A stretch of DNA of 10,121 nt from Pseudonocardiales bacterium (lineage in GTDB: Bacteria > Actinomycetota > Actinomycetes > Mycobacteriales > Pseudonocardiaceae): contig JAODNG010000190.1 in the NCBI GenBank assembly GCA_025465385.1, positions 1-10,121 on the forward strand. The letters run 5' to 3'. Both the position numbers and the translations under genes were made by a program. The number at the start of each line of letters is the position of its first letter. Position 1 is the stretch's first letter. Below are positions 1 through 6,232 of this stretch, piece by piece. A model generated the notes under the pieces. That model searched no databases and was not told where the DNA came from. It saw only the letters and a list, made by a program, of their open reading frames with translations.

Positions 1-219
1 GAGCTCCTCAGAACTGGCCTCAGGGTCGCTACTGCGACCCGCGGCCAGACCAAGCAAATAGGCGGTGAGCGGGGCAGCTGGCCGGGCGACGCCGTGCGCG
101 ACATCGCGGGACATGTCCAACACCCGCGGCTGCATCGCGGTCAGCGATACGGCGTCGGTGATGTCCAGTTCGCGGCACACCAGATCGACCCACTCCTTGA
201 GTGTGTTCACGCCCACCAT
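1..219 (-). CDS. DUF6457-type small protein, 3' end beyond the window edge
   Basis: Reading leftward from an ATG at 219-217 gives 73 open codons that run off the window. The product begins MVGVNTLKEWVDLVCRELD and contains RDVAHGVARPAAPLTAYLLG near residues 45-64. I recognise this pattern (N-terminal LxxWVD helix, then VAHxVxRPAAPxTxYLLG) from the DUF6457 family of small actinobacterial proteins. That family is sometimes fused to or found beside molybdopterin-guanine dinucleotide (MobA-like) genes; that association is from memory and nothing here confirms it. Its molecular function is unknown. The start is uncertain: GTG codons at 216 and 210 are in frame, and the purine-rich GGCAGG just upstream suits the GTG at 210 better in spacing. 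The gene is divergent from trmB with only 42 bp between the starts, so the two promoters must be packed together or overlap. Confidence 0.75.
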   Translation of the reverse strand, partial: MVGVNTLKEWVDLVCRELDITDAVSLTAMQPRVLDMSRDVAHGVARPAAPLTAYLLGLAAGRSSDPEASSEEL

Positions 220-261
220 CCTGCCCGCGGGTCTTGACCCGGGGCAGGGCAGGCTTGACAG

Positions 262-927
262 GTGCAGACGATCTACCCGCAGCGGGCCCGGATGACCACC
301 GGGCAGCAACGCGCCTGGGACCGCAACTGGGGTCGGTGGGGTGCCGACGTCGCGGATCTGCCCGACGGGCCGCTGGATGCCGCCGGCTGGTTCGGGCGCG
401 CCGCACCGGTCGTGCTGGAGATCGGCTCCGGGATGGGTGAATCGACGGCGGTGATGGCGATGGCCGCACCGGACGTCGACCATCTCGCTGTCGAGATCTA
501 CCAGCCTGGACTGGCCCAGCTACTGCTGCGCATCGAGCAGGCCGAGATCGGCAACCTGCGACTGCTCCGCGGTGACGCGTACACGTTCCTGCACGAGCAC
601 GTCGCGGCCGGCAGCCTGCATGCCGTCCGGATCTACTTCCCCGATCCGTGGCCCAAGCGACGCCACCACAAGCGCCGGTTGGTGCGACCTGAGTTGGTCG
701 CCCTGGTGACGTCCCGGCTGGCCGTTGGCGCCACGCTGCATCTGGCCACCGACTGGGAGCCCTACGCCCAAGAGATGCTCGCCGCCTGCGTCACCGAGCC
801 GGGCCTTCGCAACACCGCGCCGCACGGGTTCGCCACGCGACCCGCGTGGCGGCCGATCACCAAGTTCGAGCAACGCGCCCGCGACGAGGGCCGCGTGGTG
901 CGGGATCTACTGTTCGCGCGCTTATAA
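262..927 (+). CDS. trmB: tRNA (guanine-N7-)-methyltransferase TrmB
   Basis: TrmB transfers a methyl group from S-adenosylmethionine to N7 of G46 in the variable loop of tRNAs, in the cytoplasm. The 221-aa product has the family landmarks in order: the N-terminal RxRMTxGQQRAW segment (8-19), the SAM-binding EIGSGMGE (53-60), the acidic AVEIY at the end of the second strand (76-80), RGDAYTFL (103-110), the signature FPDPWPKRRHHKRR (126-139), TDWEPYA (163-169), and the C-terminal RPITKFEQRARDEGR (197-211). Length is normal for the family. The GTG at 262 is preceded in frame by a TGA only 3 nt away, so it is the earliest possible start; a GGGCAGG ribosome site lies about 8 nt upstream. TrmB next to a NYN protein is an order I recall from mycobacteria. 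The reaction also releases S-adenosylhomocysteine, a likely substrate class of the amidohydrolase two genes downstream. Confidence 0.95.
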   Translation: MQTIYPQRARMTTGQQRAWDRNWGRWGADVADLPDGPLDAAGWFGRAAPVVLEIGSGMGESTAVMAMAAPDVDHLAVEIYQPGLAQLLLRIEQAEIGNLRLLRGDAYTFLHEHVAAGSLHAVRIYFPDPWPKRRHHKRRLVRPELVALVTSRLAVGATLHLATDWEPYAQEMLAACVTEPGLRNTAPHGFATRPAWRPITKFEQRARDEGRVVRDLLFARL

Positions 928-943
928 GGCAGGATCGGTCACC

Positions 944-1579
944 ATGAACCCGGCGCCCGCCCCGACCGTCCCCGTATCACTACTCGTCTGGGATGCGCCC
1001 AATATCGACATGAGCCTGGGTTCGATCCTCGGCGGACGCCCCAGCTCGGCATCCCGGCCGAGATTCGACGCGCTGGGTCGCTGGTTGATCTCCCAGGCCG
1101 GGGTCGACACCGAGCCTGAAGCGACCGTGTTCACCAACGTCGCATCGGGCAGCACGGACTTCGTGCGACCCTGGGTGGAGGCGCTGCGCAACACCGGGTT
1201 CGCGGTGTTCGCCAAGCCCAAGATCGACGAATCGGACATCGACGAGGACATGCTGGCGCACATCCGGACCCGCCACGAACAAGGCGTGCTGCGGCAGCTG
1301 CTAGTGGCCTCCGGGGACAGCCGGGCCTTCCGGGAACCGTTGGAAGACCTCGTCGCCCAAGGCGTGCGGGTGACCGTGCTCGGGTTCCGTGAGCATGCCT
1401 CGTTCGCGGTCAACTCCCTGGTACTGGGGTTTGAGGACCTCGAGGACATCCCGGAGCTGTTCCTGCAGCCGCTGCCCCGGATCACCTTGGAGACGCTGCC
1501 CGTCGAAGGCGCCTGGCTTCCCCCGCTGCGGCCGCTGTCGGCATTGCTGCGCCACAGCATCGCCGAACCCGTCCTATGA
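944..1579 (+). CDS. NYN-domain (PIN-like) putative ribonuclease
   Basis: This 211-aa protein begins at ATG 944, 16 bp after trmB, with AAGGCAGGA upstream as ribosome site. The reading frame stays open far upstream into trmB, but that extension would be trmB read out of frame. It matches the NYN family of PIN-like, metal-dependent nucleases: strand one LLVWDAPNID with Asp17 and Asn20, an acidic cluster DESDIDEDM around residues 95-103, and VASGDSRAF around 121-129 with Asp125, corresponding to the SGDxDF motif. These are the usual Mg2+-binding acidic positions. In this protein the last motif reads SGDSRAF rather than SGDSDF, so one acidic residue is replaced; activity is therefore plausible but not certain. 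The protein resembles mycobacterial Rv0207c-type proteins that sit beside trmB. The substrate is unknown; RNA is the family default. The stop codon overlaps the next start (ATGA), suggesting translational coupling. Confidence 0.85.
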   Translation: MNPAPAPTVPVSLLVWDAPNIDMSLGSILGGRPSSASRPRFDALGRWLISQAGVDTEPEATVFTNVASGSTDFVRPWVEALRNTGFAVFAKPKIDESDIDEDMLAHIRTRHEQGVLRQLLVASGDSRAFREPLEDLVAQGVRVTVLGFREHASFAVNSLVLGFEDLEDIPELFLQPLPRITLETLPVEGAWLPPLRPLSALLRHSIAEPVL

Positions 1580-2901
1580 TCCGGTTGGCCGCTCCCGTAG
1601 TGCTGCCCTGTGACGAGCCGTGCACCGTGCTGCACGACGCGGTGGTGGACGTCGACGCCGCCGGCCGGATTGGCTACGTCGGACCGGCGGCAGCGGCGCC
1701 GCCCACACCCGGGCCCGAGCTGGCGCTGACCGGCATCCTGCTGCCCGGGCTGGTCAACACGCATGCGCACACTGCGATGACCGCGCTGCGCGGCCTCGGC
1801 GGGGATCTGCCGTTGATGCGATGGCTGACCGAGGTGATCTGGCCAGCCGAGGCCCGGGTCGACGCTGAGGACGTCCGGGTCGGCATGCTCGTCGGCGCCC
1901 TAGAGATGCTCACCGCCGGGATCACGACCAGCGTGGAGATGTATTTCTACAACCACGCGGTGGTCGACGCGGTGTTGGCCGCGGGGAGCCGCGCGGTGGT
2001 GACACCGGGCATCATCGCGGTGCCGGGTTGGGACCGGCTAGGCACCTGGCAGCAGATGCTCGACGGCATCAGCCGCTGGATCGATGCCGACGGGATCCGC
2101 TTCGGCCCAGGCGAGCGCATCGAACTGGGATACGGCCCGCACGCTGCCTACACGCTGCCCGTCGAGGCTTTAGTGGCGGCTGGCGCGGCTGCCCGGGAGC
2201 GCGGGGCTCTGCTGCACATCCACGTCGCTGAGACAACCGGCGAGGATGCGGCGATCCGCGAGCAGCACGGATCGGTTCCGCGGCTGCTGGAACATCTCGG
2301 GGTGCTGGGCGACGGGGCCCGGGTGCTCGCGGCGCATGCCGTGCAGCTGTCCGACGCCGACATCGCCGTACTCGCCCGGCACCGCGCGGGGGTGGCGCAC
2401 TGCCCTGGTTCGAACAGCAAGCTCGCTTCTGGCATCGCGCGGCTGGTCGACCTGCGCGCTGCGGGAATCGCGGTTGGTTTGGGCACCGATGGCCCCGCCT
2501 CGCACGACGACCTGGATCTGTGGGACGACGTCAGGCTGGCGGCCCGGCTGGCCCGGTTGTCCACCAGCGACGCCGCCGCGCTGACCTCCGCGCAGGCACT
2601 GCTGATGGCGACCCGGGGCGGTGCGGCCGCGATCGGGCGCGATGATCTGGGCACGCTGCGGCCGGGGGCGTGGGCCGATCTGGTGCATATCGGAGCCGAC
2701 GACCCGGCGTTCGCGGCGGGGCTCGACGTCCCGGACAGTCAGTTGCTGGCCAATCTGGTGTGGGCGGCCGGAGCTCGAGCGGTCCGCGATGTCTGGGTCG
2801 CAGGGGAGCGGGTGCTGCACAGCGGTACGCCGACCCGGGTCGATCGCGCGGCAGCACACGCTGCATTGCGCTCGAGAGTGTCCAGGATCACCAGCGCGTA
2901 A
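1576..2901 (+). CDS. Amidohydrolase, MTA/SAH deaminase-like (TRZ/ATZ group)
   Basis: A 441-aa metal-dependent hydrolase of the amidohydrolase superfamily, closest by eye to 5-methylthioadenosine/S-adenosylhomocysteine deaminases and chlorohydrolase-like enzymes. The metal and catalytic residues are all in place: NTHAHT (His63, His65), HIHVAET (His216, Glu219), LAAHAV (His254), and GTDGPASHDDLDLW (Asp305, followed by the substrate-loop SHDDLDLW). The N-terminal strand ending in LPGLVNTHAH and the C-terminal RPGAWADLVHI are typical of the composite beta-sandwich that flanks the TIM barrel. Such enzymes deaminate the 6-amino group of adenine nucleosides or hydrolyse s-triazines; the exact substrate cannot be read from sequence. 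Its ATG overlaps the upstream stop by 4 bp, so it is translated with the NYN gene. With trmB upstream producing SAH, a role in SAH or MTA clearance is a reasonable inference but not shown. Confidence 0.88.
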   Translation: MIRLAAPVVLPCDEPCTVLHDAVVDVDAAGRIGYVGPAAAAPPTPGPELALTGILLPGLVNTHAHTAMTALRGLGGDLPLMRWLTEVIWPAEARVDAEDVRVGMLVGALEMLTAGITTSVEMYFYNHAVVDAVLAAGSRAVVTPGIIAVPGWDRLGTWQQMLDGISRWIDADGIRFGPGERIELGYGPHAAYTLPVEALVAAGAAARERGALLHIHVAETTGEDAAIREQHGSVPRLLEHLGVLGDGARVLAAHAVQLSDADIAVLARHRAGVAHCPGSNSKLASGIARLVDLRAAGIAVGLGTDGPASHDDLDLWDDVRLAARLARLSTSDAAALTSAQALLMATRGGAAAIGRDDLGTLRPGAWADLVHIGADDPAFAAGLDVPDSQLLANLVWAAGARAVRDVWVAGERVLHSGTPTRVDRAAAHAALRSRVSRITSA

Positions 2902-2990
2902 CCTGCGTGGCGGGTGAGTCTGGTGGGTACGGCGTGTACCGTGCGCGCGCAAGGGCGTATGGAGTACCTGTCGGGAGACTGGAGACGGCG

Positions 2991-3317
2991 GTGGGGAGTC
3001 ACGCGGCCACCGAGGACCCGCCGCACGTGCTGTACCTCGGCAGTTCCGCCGATCTGGGAGCACTGCGTCGGTTGATGGAGGCGCACGGCGCGGTGACTCG
3101 CAGCCGGCTTACCCCCGCGGTCACCTTCGTCGTCGCTGACCCGTCGATTCCGGTGAACCATCCCACCGTGCGCGCCGCGGGCAGTCTGGGCATCCCGGTG
3201 CTGGAACCGGCGCAGGCAAGCGTGCAGTTCGCTGGTTGGCGAAGTCGCACCGACGCGCTCCGGCCGGCGCCGGCCATCGCACGGCGACCTTGGCTGTTCC
3301 GCCGATCCGCCGGGTGA
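2991..3317 (+). CDS. Small BRCT-like protein
   Basis: A 108-aa protein starting at GTG 2991, chosen because GGAG at 2981-2984 is spaced 6 nt upstream. The frame is open farther upstream but that part lies within the amidohydrolase gene and is its shadow. Residues 13-73 read HVLYLGSSADLGALRRLMEA, then HGAVTRSRLTPAVTFVVAD, and later AAGSLGIPVLEPA. This strand-helix-GxVTxxxTxxVTxVVxD-helix-LGIPVL layout is like a BRCT domain as seen in actinobacterial DnaQ-type exonucleases and stand-alone small proteins. BRCT domains bind phosphopeptides or DNA ends; here the domain is alone, without a nuclease or ligase part. The rest (about 75-108) is basic and Arg/Pro-rich. The stop overlaps the GTG start of the phosphatidyltransferase by 4 bp, so the two are probably co-translated, which is an odd pairing. 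Family assignment is by pattern only. Confidence 0.6.
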   Translation: MGSHAATEDPPHVLYLGSSADLGALRRLMEAHGAVTRSRLTPAVTFVVADPSIPVNHPTVRAAGSLGIPVLEPAQASVQFAGWRSRTDALRPAPAIARRPWLFRRSAG

Positions 3318-3991
3318 GCAATGGTGCCCTAGGCAATCCTGAAGTGCTGCCCTGCGGGCACCGCGGCTGCACCGCCGCGTTCGCCGAGCAGTGGAATACC
3401 TGGCCTAACGTCGTGACAGCCGTCCGCACCATCGCGACGGTGGTCGCCTGGGGGGTGGCGGTAACCACCGGCAGCGATGCGTGGCTGCTTGCGGCCTTGT
3501 TGTGTTACTGGGTCGGTGATATCGCCGACGGGCTGCTAGCCCGCGTGACCCACCGGGAGACCCGCACCGGGGCGGTGCTCGACGTGCTCGCCGACCGGTT
3601 GAGCGTCTGCCTGGTGGTGGTCAGCTACGTGAGCAGGCATCCCTCCGCCGCTGGGCCCGCCGCGGTGTTTCTGGTGCAGTTCGTAGTGCTCGACGCCTAC
3701 CTCACGCTGGCGTTCGCCCGTTGGTCGTTGCTTTCGCCGAACTACTTCGGCCTGGTCGACGCCACCGTGTACCGGCTGAACTGGTCCCCGCCGGCGAAAG
3801 CCACGAACACCGGCGCGGTGGTGCTGGTGTGGTTGCTCACCGGATCCACGCTGGCGGCGACGGTCCTCGCCACTGTGGTGCTCGGCGTGAAGGCCTACAG
3901 CGCGCTGCGGCTAACCCGGCTGCCGGTCCCACGGGTGCTGTCCGGTTGTGCCGTGCTCGACGTGCGCCCCGCTGTCAGCCCCCGTTACTAG
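3314..3991 (+). CDS. CDP-alcohol phosphatidyltransferase family membrane protein
   Basis: A 225-aa integral membrane enzyme of the CDP-alcohol phosphotransferase family, which transfers a phosphatidyl group from a CDP-diacylglycerol-type donor to an alcohol. The full catalytic signature DxxDGxxARx8GxxxDxxxD is present without deviation: Asp69, Asp72, Gly73, Ala76, Arg77, Gly86, Asp90 and Asp94, of which the four Asp bind the metal ions. It is preceded by the typical NTWPNVVTAVR entry segment (28-38). Hydrophobic spans lie near 39-50, 56-68, 96-106, 112-127 and 165-190. The alcohol acceptor cannot be told from sequence. GTG 3314 is chosen because it overlaps the upstream stop (GTGA); an in-frame GTG at 3344 would remove ten residues and is also possible. 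The gene ends 9 bp from the converging stop of the clamp gene, leaving little room for a terminator. Confidence 0.85.
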   Translation: MSNGALGNPEVLPCGHRGCTAAFAEQWNTWPNVVTAVRTIATVVAWGVAVTTGSDAWLLAALLCYWVGDIADGLLARVTHRETRTGAVLDVLADRLSVCLVVVSYVSRHPSAAGPAAVFLVQFVVLDAYLTLAFARWSLLSPNYFGLVDATVYRLNWSPPAKATNTGAVVLVWLLTGSTLAATVLATVVLGVKAYSALRLTRLPVPRVLSGCAVLDVRPAVSPRY

Positions 3992-4000
3992 CCGCCGTTA

Positions 4001-5230
4001 TCAACCGCGCAGCCGCATCGACATGACGAGATAGCGGTACGAGCCGTCCCGGGCGTCATCCGGGTCGTCGGCGCCGAGGCCGGTGACCGGCGTGATGACG
4101 GTGGGTTTGCTCGGCTCGGTGAACGACAACGTCGCCCGTGGGGTGGTCACCGCTGCCAGCCCGTCGAGCAGGTACCCGGCGTTGAACCCGATGGTCAACG
4201 GTTCACCGGTGACGCCGACCTCGAGCTCCTCCTCGGCACTGGACTCGTCCTCGGCTTCCGCGGACAGCTGCGCGGTGCCCTCGGAGAACGCCAGCCGGAC
4301 TGGCGCGAACCGCTGCGCCACCAGCGCCACCCGCTTCAGCGCCGCGATGAACTCGCTGACCTGCACCTCCACCGTGGTGGTGACCGCGGTGGGCCACAGC
4401 GAAGCGAACTTCACGAACTCGCCGTCGAGCAACCGGGTCAGCGTTTGGCGGCCACCAGCGGAGAAGCCGAGGAACCCCGCGTCGTCCGCGTCGCCCATCG
4501 ACAGCACCACCTCGCTGGCCGATCCAAGCGACTTGGCGACATCGGCCAGTGTCTTGGCCGGAACGATGACCGAAGTGGACGGCACTGTACCGGTCGGAGT
4601 CCACGGGATGTGTCGCTCGGCGAGGCGGTACCGGTCGGTGGCGGCCAAGGTGAGGACCTCGGGGCCGATCTCCATGCGCACCCCGGTGAGCATCGGCAGC
4701 GTCTCGTCGCGGCTGGCCGCCGCGGTCACCTGCGCGACGGCGGTGGCGAAGACGTCGCCACGGACCTTTCCCGAGGTCGCCGGCAGTACCGGCACCGCGG
4801 GGTAGTCCTCGATGTGCAACAGCGGCAGGTTGAACCGGACCGAACCACAACGCACCGCCAGCCGGTTTCCCTCGACCACCACCCGTACATCCTTGGGCGG
4901 CAGTGCGCGGGCGATCTCGGCGAGCAGCCGGCCGGACACCAGCACCCGACCGGCGGCCTTGTCGGTGACAGGCACCTCGATGCGGTTGAGCACTTCGAAG
5001 TCGAAACCCGAGACGATCATCGCGCCGTCGGTCACCTCGAGGACCACGCCCGCGGTCACCGGGACGACCGGACGGGCTGGTAGGCCCTTCGCCGTCCACG
5101 CGATGGCCTCGGCGAACGCATCCCGTTCAAGCTCGAACTCCACGTTACCCACCATCCCTGCGAGTACTCCCGGTTGTGCCGGGTGCGTCAGCGTACCGGG
5201 GGCCGCCGGGTGCGCCAGGATGGTGGCCAT
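4001..5230 (-). CDS. DNA polymerase III beta sliding clamp homologue, probable second copy
   Basis: A 409-aa beta-clamp protein. Family landmarks: VEFELERDAFAEAIAW at the start of domain 1 (30-45), VSGRLLAEIARALP (98-111), EDYPAVP (141-147), DETLPMLTGVRMEI (175-188), AATDRYRLAERH (196-207), LLDGEFVKFASLWPT (267-281), FNAGYLLDGL (349-358) and the C-terminal YLVMSMRLRG (400-409). The clamp ring tethers polymerases and repair factors to DNA. No dnaA, recF or gyrB is near, so this is probably a paralogue of the housekeeping dnaN. The pocket motif usually ending MPMRL reads MSMRL here, a Pro-to-Ser change in the partner-binding site. The first 25 residues are Ala/Pro-rich and repeat themselves. 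A second start at ATG 5155 (MVGNVEFE) would remove them, with GGGAG 11 nt upstream; neither start has an ideal ribosome site. In streptomycetes an extra DnaN (GriR) gives griselimycin tolerance; that role here is only a possibility. Confidence 0.9.
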   Translation of the reverse strand: MATILAHPAAPGTLTHPAQPGVLAGMVGNVEFELERDAFAEAIAWTAKGLPARPVVPVTAGVVLEVTDGAMIVSGFDFEVLNRIEVPVTDKAAGRVLVSGRLLAEIARALPPKDVRVVVEGNRLAVRCGSVRFNLPLLHIEDYPAVPVLPATSGKVRGDVFATAVAQVTAAASRDETLPMLTGVRMEIGPEVLTLAATDRYRLAERHIPWTPTGTVPSTSVIVPAKTLADVAKSLGSASEVVLSMGDADDAGFLGFSAGGRQTLTRLLDGEFVKFASLWPTAVTTTVEVQVSEFIAALKRVALVAQRFAPVRLAFSEGTAQLSAEAEDESSAEEELEVGVTGEPLTIGFNAGYLLDGLAAVTTPRATLSFTEPSKPTVITPVTGLGADDPDDARDGSYRYLVMSMRLRG

Positions 5231-5392
5231 TGTGGCTCAGCGGTTGTCAACAGCACGCGGCATCGCGCACACTGGAGGGATCGGTGAACAAACCGTTAGG
5301 ACCCGGCTCCACTTGACGTCAGCCGGACCGAACGGTCGCTGGGCCGCCGCACGGCGCCCGGTACACCGATGGCGCAAGCGGCAACTCCCCCT

Positions 5393-5411
5393 GGCCGCTG
5401 GCGTAGCGGCC
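5393..5411. repeat. 7-bp inverted repeat, 5-nt loop
   Basis: GGCCGCT (5393-5399) and AGCGGCC (5405-5411) are perfect complements around GGCGT. The right arm shares two bases with the next, larger inverted repeat, so the two stems exclude each other in part. Confidence 0.6.
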
Positions 5412-5451
5412 GCCGACCGGGTGCCACCCCCCCTTGATACCCGGTCGGCGG
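5410..5451. repeat. 13-bp perfect inverted repeat, 16-nt loop
   Basis: CCGCCGACCGGGT (5410-5422) pairs perfectly with ACCCGGTCGGCGG (5439-5451). The loop contains a run of seven C on the plus strand. A GC-rich stem of this length is far beyond chance expectation at one site. It lacks a T-run on either strand, so it is not a classical intrinsic terminator, though actinobacterial terminators often lack one. It could end transcripts of the two-component operon, be a protein-binding site, or be part of a structured RNA. Confidence 0.6.
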
Positions 5452-5460
5452 ACCACTAGC

Positions 5461-5476
5461 GGGCCCTTTCGGGCCC
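5461..5476. repeat. GGGCCC-TTTC-GGGCCC short hairpin
   Basis: A 6-bp GC-only stem with a tetraloop, only 9 bp from the 13-bp inverted repeat. Either strand could form it. It may act as a terminator element together with its neighbour; no U-tract follows. Confidence 0.5.
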
Positions 5477-5531
5477 TGATAGAGCGCCTGCCTCGAACGA
5501 TACGGCTCCCGCCGACGACGTAACACCAGTT

Positions 5532-5547
5532 GTCAGGCAATCCTGAC
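5532..5547 (-). terminator. Possible terminator hairpin of the two-component operon
   Basis: GTCAGG and CCTGAC form a 6-bp stem with a 4-nt loop, beginning 17 bp past the stop codon of the response regulator on its coding strand. The position fits a transcription end for the kinase-regulator pair. The stem is short and no run of T follows on the minus strand, so the call rests mainly on place. Confidence 0.4.
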
Positions 5548-5564
5548 CCCCCGCAGTGCGCTAT

Positions 5565-6206
5565 CTACTGGGTGAGGCCGTGCTCAATTGCGTAGCGGGC
5601 CAGCTCGACGCGGTTGTGCAGCTGCAGTTTGCGCAACGTGGACTGCACGTGGTTCTCCACGGTGCGGTGGCTGATCACCAACGCATCGGCGATCTGTCGC
5701 GCGGTGTGCCCGGTGGCCACCCGGCGCAACACCTCGGTCTCCCGCTCGGTGAGCTGAGGCACGTCGTTCTGGCGGCCGCGCGCGATCCGGCGGTACTCGC
5801 CGAGCAGCAGCCCGGCCAAGCCAGCGGTGAACACCGCGTCGCCCTCTGCCGTCCGGCGCACGGCGTCGACCAGCTCGTCCAGCGGCGCAGATTTCATCAA
5901 GTACCCCGAGGCGCCGGCCTGTACCGCGGCCAGCACGTCGGCATGAGCACCGGAAGCGGACAGCACCAGCACTTTGACGTGCGGCCAACTGTCGATGAGG
6001 CACCGAGTGGTTTCCGCGCCGGACGGTCCGTCGGCGCCGAAATGCAGGTCCATCAGCACCACGTCCGGACGGACGGCAGCGACGATGCGCAACGCGGCCG
6101 CGCCGTCAACCGCGGTGGCCACCACCTCGAAGCCACGCTCGCCGAGGTCGCGGGCCACCCCGTCCCGCCACATCGGGTGGTCGTCGACCACCATGACCCG
6201 GATCAC
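5565..6206 (-). CDS. NarL/LuxR-family response regulator (MacR-like)
   Basis: A 213-aa response regulator. The receiver domain occupies about 1-120: VVDDHP with Asp8 and Asp9, phosphoacceptor Asp53 in VVLMDLHF, Ser83 in VLSAS and Lys105 in GYLMKSAP. The C-terminal LuxR-type helix-turn-helix (about 150-213) reads LTERETEVLRRVATG, then ARQIADALVISHRTVENHV and LRKLQLHNRVELARYA. Phosphorylation by the kinase encoded just upstream should switch DNA binding. I place the start at GTG 6206, directly before the first receiver strand as in most NarL proteins; GTG 6236 overlaps the kinase stop (GTGA) and would add ten residues. Both genes are clearly one operon. In Streptomyces coelicolor the related MacRS system controls morphogenesis-linked membrane protein genes; that is known of the family, while the targets here are unknown. 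Confidence 0.9.
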   Translation of the reverse strand: MIRVMVVDDHPMWRDGVARDLGERGFEVVATAVDGAAALRIVAAVRPDVVLMDLHFGADGPSGAETTRCLIDSWPHVKVLVLSASGAHADVLAAVQAGASGYLMKSAPLDELVDAVRRTAEGDAVFTAGLAGLLLGEYRRIARGRQNDVPQLTERETEVLRRVATGHTARQIADALVISHRTVENHVQSTLRKLQLHNRVELARYAIEHGLTQ

Positions 6207-6232
6207 CGCCCGGCCGTCACCACGGCAGCCGG

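Larger units (their letters stand above)
5231..5564. other. Hairpin-rich intergenic gap between clamp gene and response regulator
   Basis: About 330 bp without a convincing gene. Short open frames on the minus strand (for example 5319-5540) have no ribosome site and no recognisable product, so I do not call them. The stretch holds at least four inverted repeats, listed separately. It would contain the promoter of the clamp gene at its left side and the transcription end of the two-component operon at its right side. A TTGACA on the minus strand at 5250-5245 resembles a -35 box, but no matching -10 follows at the right distance. Confidence 0.6.

Noticed and set aside
2926..2940. GGTAC-n5-GTACC inverted repeat before the BRCT-like gene
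   Set aside because: A 5-bp stem in GC-rich DNA is close to chance, and no promoter elements line up with it.
2170..3063. 297-aa open frame on the minus strand
   Set aside because: Antisense to the amidohydrolase, whose catalytic motifs are complete; no motif or start signal of its own.
5245..5250. TTGACA on the minus strand as a -35 box for the clamp gene
   Set aside because: No TANNNT-like -10 follows at 16-19 bp; with the usual spacing the -10 would fall inside the start of the coding region.
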